From positions 10,817,731-10,881,730 of the forward strand of contig OU452225.1 in the NCBI GenBank assembly GCA_911728455.2: a stretch of 64,000 nt of DNA, given 5' to 3'. Positions 45,501 to 57,065 of this stretch are shown in pieces (within the stretch, counting starts at the first letter, position 1; each line of letters begins with the position of its first letter). The notes below the pieces were generated by a model. That model ran no database searches. It was not told the origin of the DNA and worked only from the letters and a program-made list of their open reading frames with translations. This stretch comes from Marthasterias glacialis (lineage: Eukaryota; Echinodermata; Asteroidea; Forcipulatida; Asteriidae). The translations under genes and the position numbers were made by a program.

Positions 45501-46498
45501 ATTAAATAGCTTGAATTTTTTGTTTACCAGAAGACAATGTCAGCCCTGTACTCAGTATCCATTTTGTTTTTTAAGGGGCAGTAAAATGTTTGTAAAATCT
45601 GACATTGTGTTTTCACTTTGTGTTTGCACATATTTGTATATTTGAAATTGTTTTTTTTACAGTTATCTGGTTTGCTTTTCTTTACTTTTTTTGGTAATTT
45701 TATGTTCATGTTTTTCATGGTATGAAATAATGTATGAATAAAAGTATTCTTTCAGCCACTCCTTTGCACTTCAATTTACCTATGTTCATGTTTTTGCTTC
45801 TCTTTGAAGTTTGAATTGTATTCCATTTTATTGTCTGATACGAATGAATAACATGTATTGTGTAGTGATTTTGATTATTGCATACTTGTATATTTGTTTG
45901 TGTACTTCATATGGCTTTTATTTAACGAACACCTGATAAATGTACTTTCGTGCATTAAACCCTCCTGCTCTTGGTAACCTTTTCGTGTGAGTTGAAAGCA
46001 TTCAACTACAGGGATTGGGTATGGTGGCACAACTCACACAGAAGTAACTGTATCTATGGATTCACCAGTTGATTTCATACTACAGGCTGGCATAGTTTAT
46101 CTTTCATTCAAAATTACATTGTATTGTATTGGGTGGTCAACCAGTCAGAGGGTTGACTTTGTATTGTGTAGTGTAGTGTAGGATTCATTCACCAACTTGG
46201 TAGCATATTTTAGGCTGGCATAGTTTATCAAAACCACAGTGGGTGATATTCAAGGGTCAGACAGTAGGAGGTTTAGCTGTGTACTCTGTTGATGCATTCA
46301 CCACATGATATCACATTGCAGGCTTATAGGTTATTTTTCATTTAAAATTACAGCAAGTAGATGCATGAATTCCATCTCTAATACTGACTTCCTTTTCATT
46401 GTTCCATCAGTGCTACAGCTGTTGCTGCCCCTAAACTAGTGACTCCGGGAAGTAGACCAGCATGGAAGATATCAACAGATGAACCCTACCTAATGTAA
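42536..46498 (+). CDS. NDUFA7: NDUFA7, accessory subunit of respiratory complex I (B14.5a)
   Basis: Four exons: 42536-42586, 44593-44645, 45061-45213, 46411-46498 (345 bases, 114 aa; human 113). All introns are GT-AG and in phase. Recognised by MSSASPIIQALRNFLAG, RNLQLKLQNRYP, LPDGVSHRLSANYYYTRDGR and the C-terminal WKISTDEPYLM, which parallels human WELSSDQPYL. It is a supernumerary subunit of mitochondrial NADH dehydrogenase on the matrix side and is not catalytic. Like its relatives it has no evident cleaved presequence. Intron 1 carries a fresh-looking foldback transposon (43001-43626) and a SINE. Possible poly(A) signals are ATTAAA at 46634 and AATAAA near 46770. An in-frame upstream extension to about 42470 lacks family similarity. 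Confidence 0.96.
43001..43626. mobile_element. Foldback DNA transposon with a 9-bp target duplication in NDUFA7 intron 1
   Basis: Exact 24-base terminal inverted repeats begin TAGACCCAGTAACTGGGGCG (43001-43024 and 43603-43626). A perfect direct repeat GTATGTATT flanks the element (42992-43000 and 43627-43635). Inside, 43025-43169 and 43224-43369 form a nearly perfect inverted repeat of about 145 bp around a 54-bp centre, and each arm contains its own smaller hairpin (TATGAGGTTCG with CGAACCTCATA). No reading frame. The clean ends suggest a recent insertion; the 9-bp duplication fits a Mutator-like enzyme. Confidence 0.75.
43895..43975 (+). repeat. SINE-like fragment with a B box
   Basis: GGGTTTGAATCCCACCCGAG followed by ACCTGTGGATTTTTG resembles 31300-31430. 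It is truncated and cannot fold as a tRNA. Confidence 0.4.
44101..44445 (+). mobile_element. Full-length tRNA-Leu-derived SINE, body type 2
   Basis: The head GTGGCCGAGCGGTTTAGATC with a CTCAAGT loop and GGGTTCGAATCCTGG B box is followed by a body with CCTTCGGATGGGACATTAAG and CGGTGTTTCTGGTTCACATG, and then an (AAT)n tail. The head matches the body type 1 SINEs, but the body differs from the point after CACTTGTGTCC. Confidence 0.75.
45953..46345. repeat. TTAA-type MITE and adjoining 120-bp repeats in NDUFA7 intron 3
   Basis: It begins TTAAACCCTCCTGCTCTTGG and has an inverted end GTCAGACAGTAGGAGGTTTAG near 46280, matching 21525-22410. Within and just after it, a unit ATTCACCA...CAGGCTGGCATAGTTTA repeats about three times (near 46060, 46185 and 46300) at about 120-bp spacing. 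Confidence 0.5.
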
Positions 46499-46805
46499 TC
46501 TCCACTTAGAAAGGATGAAACAACACTGTAAATAGATTTTAACAAACAAATTATAATTATTGTAATAACTTGACTTGTGCAGACTTACTGATGCAATGGA
46601 TTTGTCTCTTTTACAAGTTTTCTCCCCCAAATTATTAAATTATCGTAAGAATTTGGTTTGATGTTTGGTTTAAAAACAAAACCTGAAGGACATTATGATG
46701 TTTAGCATTACATGAGGGTGTTTTCATGAACTACGAGCACAGGTACAGAGAAAGATAATAAAAAAAAAAATAAATAAATAAAATGGCGTCCTATTTGCCA
46801 AAATG

Positions 46806-47245
46806 TTAAAGACCAGGGTCCAGTTTCATCTTAGCAGAAAATATCACTTAAGAATTTTTTTTTGCTAAGCTAAAATTACTCTCTAGTCTAAGAGAGTGAG
46901 AAACCATTTGTGTTGTCCGCCATACCACTCTTGCAAAGATCCATATGGCGAACAACTCTCTTTATAGTGAAAGACGGGTATTTTCAACTTGAATCAGAGT
47001 GAGGTTTACTTCCAATTTCACTCACTATGGTGTTGCACAGTGAGTTTCACTCTCAAAAGAGCCAAACTGACTCCACTCAGGCGAGGTAGTGAAATTTTCA
47101 CTTTTTTTTTTTTTTTTACATTTAGAGAGTTTACAGGGAACCAGTCAGGAGCGGTGCACATTGCACAGTATTTTGGCTGGTAGCCCACTTCAGCTAAGGA
47201 GGAGTTTCCTGTGTTTTAGCAGTTTGATGAAATCGGGTCTAGATG
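46806..47245. repeat. Repeat family C, fourth copy
   Basis: GGTCCAGTTTCATCTTAGC at the left and GCAGTTTGATGAAATCGGG at the right are imperfect inverted ends, with TTTTGCTAAGC and CCAGTCAGGAGC inside. Compare 25566-25745. Non-coding. Confidence 0.45.
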
Positions 47246-50200
47246 GCCAGTTTGTTTACTTTCAACATTTTGTTTTTAGAATTACATGTGTGTGACATGA
47301 CATGGTGCCCTAATTAAAAACGGTGTGTCCAAGTAGCACATCTAACACCCCCGTCTCTATGACTATCGCCCTTTCCGAAACCGCGGCTTGAGCTCAGGCT
47401 CCGTCAGTCAGTTTGAAAACGTGCGCTTTTCTTACAGGGCTTCAATCAGGTGGACAGAGCCCAAACCCAAGCACAAGTCGTTGTTTCGAAAACAGTCATC
47501 GAGTGTGAAGAATCGAACCATTTCGAATGTTAAAACCAGGCATTTCATTTTGTCCGTGGTTTTTCATTTACCTCCCTCGGCCTTCGAATCTACTTAAAAG
47601 AGGCGAACTCGCCTCTGATCGAACCTGTAGATTGCCGTAGTGGTGATGTAAAAGAGTCTAAAGTGAAGTTAATGAACCTCTGAAATATAACATGCTGTTT
47701 CGCCAGGGAGCTTCTTCTCTAGACCAAGAGGATATTGATGTCAAATTTTCAGGATTTGTTTTTCATTTCCGTATACAATCTGACCCATGTCTAACTCGTA
47801 TAAATGAATATTTGCAACTTATCGGCTGATTTCCCCTTCGTTCTTCAATGACAGTGCTACCGAAAACTGCACAACACTGTACACTTAAAGAGAAGCGTGG
47901 TTGGCCATTTTTCTCTTTTTATTTGCAATTATTACAGAGTTTCTCTGTCTGATTTGTATGTGTACTTTACCGACTACTAAAACTCGAACGTGGAATTGAG
48001 TACATTTTCATGAGTGCATGGTTTGACGAATAAACGAGTTTGTGATGCAGTTTTTTTTCAAAGTGTTTGTTTTTATAACAAATTGTTTTTTAGGTACATG
48101 TATCTGTATTGTATTCTTTCACTGCCATACATCTGGTTGTGGGAGTGACGACCTCACAGTGCTTTTAACTCGTTCTGTTTTTTATCAGTTTTCATCGGTT
48201 TTGAACCGATTTTTATCTGATTTTAATTTATCTGTAGTTTTAAACAGTTTAGTCAATGTCTGTATCGATTTGTCACCATTCCAACTCAGTCTTCTTGAAG
48301 CCAGTAGAACTGAATGTAAGAGACTAACGACAGAGCTGGCTGGAGACAATAGATCAGAACGAGTGCGCAACAGACGACGACGACGATGCTTTCTGTACGG
48401 AAGAGCCGTGTACGGTTTTGTCAGTGAAGAATTTGTTTTGTCATCGAAGATTTTTTGTTTTTTACCGCAGTAAAAATTGTAAAATCCCTTTAACTTGCGG
48501 TTGATTCCCACAACCAGACGACATGGGAATTACCCAAGACAAAATGCCAACATCAGTTGGTGGCTGAATAAGCATCACCCGATACCATGGATGTACGAAA
48601 AAGCAAAAACAAAAACTGTTTTCTAAATATCTGGTATCCCAACCATCGAAACCCATACGCCAGTTTATGCGCGGGGTACCACTGGGCTGCGCGTGACGCT
48701 GTTTTGGCACCAAGAAGCTGAATAAATGGCGCGTATTTACACAAGAAAAACCTCCATCTCGTCTGCGCCAATTAAAACCATGTTCGGCCTAAAATAACTT
48801 CACGTCAAGTCTCCCGGAAGAAGATCCTGTCTCTTTATTTTGTAAATGATCACATACACGTAATAGACGTTGAGTGGAGGAGAGATAGAAGTAGGGTCTT
48901 AAACGTCGATCTTGTGACGAGGTAATTGGTGCACCGTAATAACATGTTAATAGCGATCGTGAGGGACCAGTTGGACGTCTTGTATATTTAGACCGCTATA
49001 GCAGCTGAAATGCTTTCTGATTTCTTAGAGTTTGATTCCTGAATATCGTAGGTAGTTAATTTGTTGGTACCTCCCCCCCCCCTTCCGGGCCCCAACCCCT
49101 CACATCTCAAAGTTTAAACTATTTTGCTTGAACTGAAATGGTTGATGGTTTGGTTTTGTACATGTACGTACACTCCCATATAACAAGCATTTACCTCGTA
49201 TTTTATTTATTTATTATTATTTGTTTTAATGATTTTACTTTGCCCACCTTTTGCCTTTTTGTGGCACTTGACCGTGACCAATTTTATTATTCTATCATCA
49301 ACCCCAGTGTTTTCAGTGGTCCAAGGTTGTGTTTAATTAATTCAGTAGCCCATTCAGTCTCACGTGACTTCACAATCGATGCCTCATACAACGTGTACAG
49401 AATTTGTCGGACGTCACCTGAGCTTCTTTTTGAGCATAAAACTCGGCGTAATCTTTGGAAACAGTTATGCACACACAAGATATGAATAAAAATAAGGAAA
49501 TTTGGCTGCGCGCATGTGTGCGCGCGTTTACTTTGTGTTTTTGTATTGTTGCGTCACCGGCCGTCCGTGCAGTATACTTGTAGCACCAAATGCTACTGGC
49601 AAATCTTGCACCCATTATTTGTCCTGCGTAATATAGACATTGAAATTCTGCTGGGTGGGTTGGGGGGTGGTGTTCAGCAGGAAACGTCTGCAGCACACTG
49701 TCTTTTTGAAATTGATATGATTCACCAGAATTTCCCGCCTGAAGGCCCAAAATATTCTACTGGGTTTAGCAGAGCGGACTGCACCACTAAAATTCGACGT
49801 CTGAGTGAACGGACCCAGTCTCTGCTGCCTGGCAAAAACAATATGCATGTAATAATGATCCATATTGAACGTCAATGGACCCCCCCCCCCCCCGTGGGGG
49901 AAAAAATCCAAGCCAAAATGTCCTGGATCCGTCAATGTTTGGAATAATTCACCCATCGCTGTATTGCCTTTCTTCCCAAGTGATTTCTCCACCATCCCAG
50001 AGAACATTGTCTCTGAAAAGTGACACTAAGTTTGTCCAAGGCAGAGCCTGCAAGCCGTCATTGCCCCATACACGCACCTGTCACTAACCGTAATTGAAAT
50101 GACCGTCTTATTTCATAATTCGCGCAATAATGACGCTCTATCCCCGACATACAATACTCTCGGTTGTAATGCAATAGCCGGCACGAAATTTCACAAGGAA

Positions 50201-51639
50201 TCGGGTTCCAATAAACACGGTTGTTTTTTTCTCTTTCTCCTTTTTCATTCTTGTGAAGGATCAATAATATTTCGGGACATCGGGGAGGGCTTGAAACGGG
50301 AGAAGAATTATTGTTGTGGTGTCAAACTTGTCATAGTTTATTTCATTATTTTTTTTTATGGGATTTACCCCCAAAATGCACGACAAAAACATCCCCGATT
50401 TAAATCTGAATCCACTAACTAACAGTGAGACTAGCCAACAGTAAATAGAATTCTGAACGAGACACAAACAAACAAACACCCAAGAAAAAAAATTGTCCTT
50501 TGCAAGCATTAAATATTAACAGACGGGCGAAAAACGCCAACGCAAAAGACAAAATCTCGAAAACATTCCTTTACACTCTAATACATTCTTATAAATATTG
50601 TGAATTGTTAAGGCTTCGCCTTTCTTTCTTGTTTTTTCTTTATCTAATAAATCGATATGTTTTTTTTTTCGAGGTAGATTGTTCTCGCCACTTTATTAGT
50701 TGTCCAGCTTACCGTGATGGCACTTCAGTGCTTGAGCAGTTTTCATAAATAAATTTATTTTATTACATTTATTATTTTTTTCGAAAGGGACAAGACGCCA
50801 GACCGAATAAACAAAATAATGTTGTATTTGTCAAGAATTTTTGTGGTCTTGTTTTTTTTCATTATTATTATTATTATTATTATTTTACCCCTTTTGAAAA
50901 AATGAACTGACTACTCGCAAATCAAAACACAAGAGTGCGACTGACAAAAGTAATTGCGAATTAATACTGCATGTGGGATTCTTTTCTAATATGCTGTGGC
51001 ATTTTGATAATTAAGTTAATATACTGTTCGGCGCAATATTGTGTAACCGGTCTGCACTAAAGTGAAACTGTTATTATTCAAAACGTGTGGTATTTTACTT
51101 CTAAATTATATTATTTTAAAGATATTAAACTCGACAGTTTTATTCAAATACTCACTTAAAACTATGCGGAAGCTCAGTTAAAGAATGTTGTCTTTGTTTC
51201 TAAACTTCAATTATGGTGTCAAATTAATTTATGCATAAGGCTTGTGATGTCACTTTCATTTTGCAGTCATACATATAGATTTCAAATAATTCAATTCATC
51301 CAGAAGAGAGCTACCTTATAAGGGGCGATGTAATCCAACTCTTTAGACTCATCATATTATTAATACCTAGTTCACACCAGCAACGTGTTTGTCCCTCACC
51401 ACGTCGAAGTTTGGTGTCTGATAGGTCAAACTTCCCCGGCTTTAATTGAAATAGAAAGGGGAAAAAAAGACCCAAGACGCAAGAAACCTAAAGCTGAGCG
51501 GTAAAGTTCCAAACTTAGCATCACACCCCGCAAAGTGAATTAAAAATACTACCCACGCAAGGCATTGGTTCCCCTTCATCATCAAACATAGCCCCAATTG
51601 GTGGACATAAAGTACCGGGGCTAGTCACCCACGGAGTTA

Positions 51640-52024
51640 CGCTTAGTTGACGGAGTACAGCAACCCGCCCGCCCGCCTAGCGGGCCGTCACAAGCGATAA
51701 GCATCAGACACCTCAGCCCAGATCATACGGCGGGCCGCTCACTGGGAGATGGCCTATTTTCTTGGGAGCGATCGCTGCTCTGGTCGTCTGCGGTCATTCG
51801 CACCCGAGTAGCCCGATGACTTTGTTGCCATCAACGCGCTGCATCTTTCTCTGTTTTCTGGAGTCGCACTGATCTTCAGTTGATCTGGAAGCTGCCTGGT
51901 TAGCGGAGTTTTGTGATCGTTTTTAACACGTGGAAGATTTGATTTTAGGATCATTTGTTTTCTCCTCGTGATACAGTCGATTTCAGCTGGTTTAAGTCGT
52001 CAGAACTGAAGTGCAACTTTAGGG
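51640..52024 (+). promoter_or_regulatory. GC-rich promoter region and probable non-coding first exon of DMRT2
   Basis: CpG-rich sequence (CCCGCCCGCCCGCC near 51666, GCGATCGC near 51767) stands out from AT-rich flanks. A donor, AGGG followed by GTAAGC, occurs at 52024/52025. A matching acceptor GTTTTGCTAAG lies at 52928, two bases before the DMRT2 start codon. A spliced 5' leader is therefore plausible; the transcription start is unknown. Confidence 0.4.
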
Positions 52025-52930
52025 GTAAGCAAGCAATATTTATTGATTTCACTGAATTAACAAGTAGTTAATAATTCGGTATTCTTTGACTTCGGTATAA
52101 GAATTATGTTTTAAAAAGCAATAATAAATAACTTAAAAATATAATAATCATTATTCCAAGAAAAACGGTTGCTTTTGTCATGAAATAAAAAAAAAATGCA
52201 TTTTAATTTTCCTTAAATTTGATTAAACCTTCGGTAGAATTAGAACAAGAACTAAATGAAAAAAATATACACCTTAGTGAAAATTTATATTACATTGTTT
52301 ACACTGTTGATAAAAATAATATTCTGCGGTATTCCAATAGTGTTCAATATGTTTTGTTCAAATTTTAAGATGCTATTTTAGGACGCAAAAAACGACAGTG
52401 GATCAAAATAATAATTTCTACAAATTATTGCAATTTTCTAAGTTTCACCAGGGAAAGCATTACTTAATGTTAGGCTTAGATTTTTTTCTACAAAGATAAA
52501 ACAATTGTTTGAAATGGAGTGGTGACAGGACAAGTTTGTAAATTTTCTCAAAATTATTTTTTCCCCTTCTCTGTGACTCTCTAAGGCTGTCTCGTATCAC
52601 GATCTGAAGAAAACAGAAAAGACAAATTGTAACTTGCTGTTTTTTCTTCTGAATTATCTTGTCCTCATAGCTTTCAAGTGAATAGTCACTTGTTTTGATG
52701 ATCATCCCTTGGCAACCCACAACTAAGAAAACCACTTTGAAAAAGAAACACTGATAACTTTCCCACTTTTTGGTTCCTTAGGTGTTTAAAGTTCTTTGGT
52801 CTTAAATGTTTATAAATGAACAAGATATACTTTGTTTAGAATACAAATTTTAATAAAGTTGTTAGTTGAATTAAATGTTATTGGCCTGTCAATTTGAAAA
52901 TCTTTCAATACTTGACTGTTTTGCTAAGGT

Positions 52931-55900
52931 ATGGCAACTGCAATCAACGATGAGCTAACGGTTCACATAATAGATGGTGATGACCAAGACAGCGATGTAT
53001 GTCACACACCTCACAGTAACTCAGACTCACCCATCCCCCCACCCAGGATCAAAGGAAGCCCGATGGACGCCCCTCGATCGGTGCACCCCATCACCCCACG
53101 TACCCAGACCACAAGGAAGGTCCTGAGGACCCCGAAGTGTGCCCGGTGCCGCAACCACGGTGTCGTGTCTTGCCTCAAAGGCCACAAGAGGTACTGCCGG
53201 TGGAGAGACTGCCAGTGCACCAACTGCCAACTCGTAGTGGAGCGGCAGCGGGTCATGGCGGCCCAAGTCGCCCTGAGAAGACACCAAGCCACGGAGGGAT
53301 CGTCTCCGGTGCCGGGTAAAGATGGCCAACCCGCGGGGAGTGGTCCTCCTCGAAAGGTGCCATGTGGGGCTGGGAAGGGGCAGGGTGGCAACGGTGCTCG
53401 TAAGACGACCCCATTGAGAGGCGTCGGTAGTAGCTCATCTTCTGTTTCTAAAGACATCTTAGATGGTAAGTTAGCACTGTGTATGTTTGTGTACACAATT
53501 ATCTGCACAATTTAATCCGAGTTCTGAAACTGGTATTGTGATAGGCTCTATTTAATAATTTTCGAAAAATAATGTCTAGGACCAACTTAAAAAGACAATT
53601 ACTTCTCTGAGTCAAAGTAAGACATGATCTTGTTTTAAAGATTTTACAAAATGGACGGAAAATGGCATTAAGTTTCACGGACACTAATGCACAGTTGAAC
53701 TAATTTGGTGTTGTCTGTAGCAATAATTGTTCGTCCCAGCTAACCACAAGGGGGCCTTGAAATTTTGAATGAAAAACAAGTAATACATATTTTAATGTGA
53801 AACAATTTCCAGTTATATAACGAGAGTGTCTCAGATCAACCGATGTCATTCGACACATTCTGCATTTTGGGTTAAGCAAAACGATGACATTCGCAAAAAA
53901 GACAAAGTACAAAATAGGATCCGAACAGTCACCTCCAATCAATTTGATGTGTTTCATCAGTGATTTTCCCATTCACAATATTCCCGTATCCAGTATAGAT
54001 TTCATGTTAGCCCCTAGCATTGTTTACCTTCTCGATTATCACATAACTTTGTTGGGCTATATCTTGTTGTATATACCACTCACTCCCGTGCCAGAGTGAA
54101 ACACCCACCGGGTGTTAATCCACGCAACGCCCGGGAGCATCCGGCTGGTGTACCCTGCTTGTACGCCGGGGTGGGCGTACGGTGAAGCTACCGCGATTTT
54201 TAAAGTACATCTTGTGGGTTTGGTAACGGATCCCGTGTACTTTGGGTGTATTTTTGTTAGCCTGTAGCTCTTGTTTGACACCATATGCGTTGTATTTCTG
54301 TGATGTTTTACAGAACGCCCTTGGTGGCAGGGTATAATCTTTGTGGGTTTGTAACAGCGCGGTAACTTTATGTTGTCGTAAGAATGGTCAGAACTGTCGA
54401 GTTTCATATTCTTAGTTTCATATTTCCCGTAGCGATATTAATTTTAATGTTTTTTTGCAAAAGAAATCTCTTACATTCTTTCGCCGCCTGAACAATAAAC
54501 CTAAAATCCCTTGATTGGAAAAACCTTCAAAAATAAAGTATTAGGTTTCTGTTCACCTCGATACCTAACAAATATTCACATTTTATCTGGTGCTAACCAT
54601 ATTTTTATCCGTAAACAGAGATGCAGGGATATCTGGCACATTTATATTGCGCAACCTGTTTCGTCCATAATGCACATTATTTAGACAATTTACTATCAAC
54701 CTGTTTTCTGCCGGAACAGCGCAATGTTAGTCTATCCCATTTCATTAATTACTCTCTTACACTAACTTGGTTGTCAAGTCGCTTCCAAGTTTGTTGTTTT
54801 TGTTTAGGCTTTTCTGAGCAACAGTGATTCGAAAGTGATGCCGATTCTGTTTCGACAGAACTCAAAGATTGTTTTAAAACTCTGAATTTATTTGAAGGAA
54901 CACTATTTATAACACAAAATATAATAGCACATTAAAATGAAATAACTTATTAGAAGAATCAAAAAGTGGCAATCAGCATTGTGCCTTAAAGTACCTTCCG
55001 GAAATAGTGTTCCAAATTCAAGATTCATGCGCCATGCTTAGCGTTGAGTGTTCAAGGAATACCTAGAAATTTACGATTTTTTCCCTTCACCATTACGTTT
55101 AAAAAGGAGCTACATTATCCTCGGTAAGCATTCTTCGTTCACGTTGCTTCTTCATCTGTGTATGTTTTGTTTTAGGATGCCGTAGTCGGTCCAGTCGTTC
55201 GTCCCATTCTACCGCCAGCTCCTCACCCCGCCCGGTTATCTTCCTCCCTCCCTCCGTCAGCGAGAGGATGAGAAAACGTAGAGCCTTCGCCGATAAGGAC
55301 CTTGAGAGTACCATGCTTCAGAGGGAGTGTCAGTGGAGCCTGATGTACGCTGCTCAGGCAGGGCTATCCAGACTCCAGCCCCCTCTACCTCCTGGGACTG
55401 ATCATCATAGGCGGGCCTCGGCCACAGCCACACCCCTCACCGATCCACAAGGAGATGTACCAAGTCAAACCAAGCACTTCTTGCGACGCTTGTTCCCCAG
55501 TCTAAGCACAGCGACCCTGGACTCGGCCCTGCGGTGTAGCGGTGGCAACCTCCGGTTAGCAATTGAGAAACTTGTCACGGTTCATTCACCGCCCTCCCAA
55601 CTCGTCCCCGGGACACGCCCAGATGTGGAACATGGAGTAGTACCAGAATCGACTCTTTATCTACCTTGGTATTTGTCTTACCAAAGAAACGCATCACTTC
55701 TCAAGGAGAATGACTTACGAACTCACGCCACACCATTTGAACAGAGAGACACAAATTCACTCATGGCGATTAGAACAGTACCCAAATATTCGACACAAGA
55801 GTTTCGAGGCGACGGCTCAGCATCGGCGTTCACGTCATTACAAAGAGGTGTAAATAGTCTCCCTTCCACCGATTCTCGAAACCGGTTCGGCAGTGTAGAG

Positions 55901-56056
55901 AGCGAAAGCGAATACTCCCGCGATCGTGACGAAGAATCGATACCGACGAACTCTCATGATCTTGACCTAAATCTAACTCACAGTAAACGGTTTCTAAAGA
56001 CGACCTCAACGTCACGTCTATCCTTTTCCGTCGATTCCATAATGGGGAAAAGATGA
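52931..56056 (+). CDS. DMRT2: DMRT2-like DM-domain transcription factor with a DMA-like domain
   Basis: Two exons, 52931-53465 and 55176-56056, join in phase 1 (1416 bases, 471 aa). The DM domain (about 65-118) keeps all eight zinc ligands at the family spacing: C70, C73, H76, H85, C89, C94, C96, C99. [20 protein letters not shown] and the second-exon motif [20 protein letters not shown] are typical of DMRT2. Further on, [20 protein letters not shown] with [12 protein letters not shown] (about 277-312) resembles the DMA (CUE-like) domain of DMRT3/4/5 proteins, which vertebrate DMRT2 lacks. The C-terminal 150 residues are Ser-rich and unrecognised. It is a sequence-specific nuclear regulator; DMRT2 acts in mesoderm and left-right development in vertebrates. 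AATAAA signals are at 56611 and 56632. The unspliced frame would stop after 16 intron-encoded codons. Confidence 0.93.
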
Positions 56057-56610
56057 AGTTCACAATAGTTTTTAATCTCATTTTTGATTCATAAGTTTTG
56101 GCTCATCAGAAATGTTTAGGATTTGCATCATTTTGGCCAATTCGAATTGAACTTTTCAGTGAAAAGCTTTTTAGCACTAGTTTGTGTCATTTTGGTTTAA
56201 ATTTTGATATCGACCAAGGTTAAACCATATTTGTTTTCCCCAAGATAAAAAATATCGTTAGATTGAGGCTGGAAGTCGAAATAGTCTGTAAACTTTCATG
56301 CACAAGAGCTTTACTCCCTATAATATAGGGAGTCTGACGAAGATGGCCACGGCTTAACAAAGGTCTATGAAGGGGAAAAGCAAACATTATCAACACATTT
56401 TTAATGGAAACAGTGGGAGACTTTGGAACGATAGGTGGCAGCAGGCTTTCAAGGTAGATTGTCATTGTTGAAGTAGTTGCGCACATTTCTCAGAACAGTG
56501 GGTTTACCCGGTAGTCTTCTGCCACCTAGGGTCCCCAAAAAGGCACCATTGGAAGTATTATTTCCCGCGTGGTATTTACATCGATGTCACAGAGTGGTGG
56601 ACAATTAAAA

Positions 56611-56616
56611 AATAAA
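56611..56616 (+). terminator. DMRT2: Probable DMRT2 polyadenylation signal
   Basis: AATAAA lies 555 bp after the stop codon, with another at 56632. This is position-based only; AT-rich sequence often contains this hexamer by chance. Confidence 0.35.
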
Positions 56617-56834
56617 TTTAAAAAAAAGAACAATAAATAAATAATTGAATAAAAAAGTTAATGCCTGACGAAAAGGTTTCAGTACTTTTACGAAATATTT
56701 CTTGGATGTCATAACATAAATATCATCCTTGACGTAGACGAGCATTAAACATGTCAAGAGTGTATTCAATCGAATCTACCAACCAAAGAAAAACAGATCC
56801 ATGTCTTCATTATATTTCTCTATTATAGGCCATG

Positions 56835-57065
56835 AGTTTTATTTATTTTATAATACATTCAACAGCGCAATTAGAGCGATTTACAGTTGTAGATATGGGA
56901 GGTAGATATGGGAGGAAAACCCCAACAGGGAAAACCCACGCAATCAGGTAGAGACTGGAAACCCAATCCACGTGCAAGGCTCCGGTATGAGGTGGGTTTC
57001 GAACCGGGGTCCACGGAGATGAAAGGCAGGGAAAGTAACCACTGACCCAACCCGATCCCCTTGGT
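56835..57065 (-). mobile_element. tRNA-derived SINE, different family
   Basis: On the minus strand, GGTTTCGAACC-type B box sequence (plus strand GGGTTTCGAACCGGGGTCCA near 56994) follows an A-box-like start near 57060, and GGGTTTTCCCTGTTGGGG-like sequence lies in the body. The style is common in invertebrate deuterostome genomes. It is not related to the tRNA-Leu-headed SINEs here. Confidence 0.5.

Larger units (their letters stand above)
46499..52928. other. Gene-free interval upstream of DMRT2
   Basis: It starts with the NDUFA7 3' untranslated region. It then holds repeat family C at 46806-47245, a palindromic repeat near 47366-47510 (TTTCCGAAACCGCGGCTTGA with an inverted partner), an oligo-C run near 49875 and a (TTA)n run near 50860. 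Frames of up to 143 codons on both strands (48042-48473, 49516-50007) show no family features. The right end (51640-52024) is GC-rich and probably contains the DMRT2 promoter and leader. Confidence 0.5.

Noticed and set aside
48042-48473. 143-codon plus-strand frame with an Arg-rich block (and a 108-codon antisense frame)
   Set aside because: The start is a poly-Phe stretch from T-runs. The opposite strand is equally open and no domain is recognised, so it is probably chance.
49516-50007. Overlapping long frames on both strands near 49.5-50 kb
   Set aside because: The sequences are low in pattern and cross an oligo-C run, with no splice partners. Openness on both strands suggests composition rather than coding.
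53011-53508. 165-codon minus-strand frame
   Set aside because: It is the antisense shadow of the GC-rich DM-domain exon of DMRT2.
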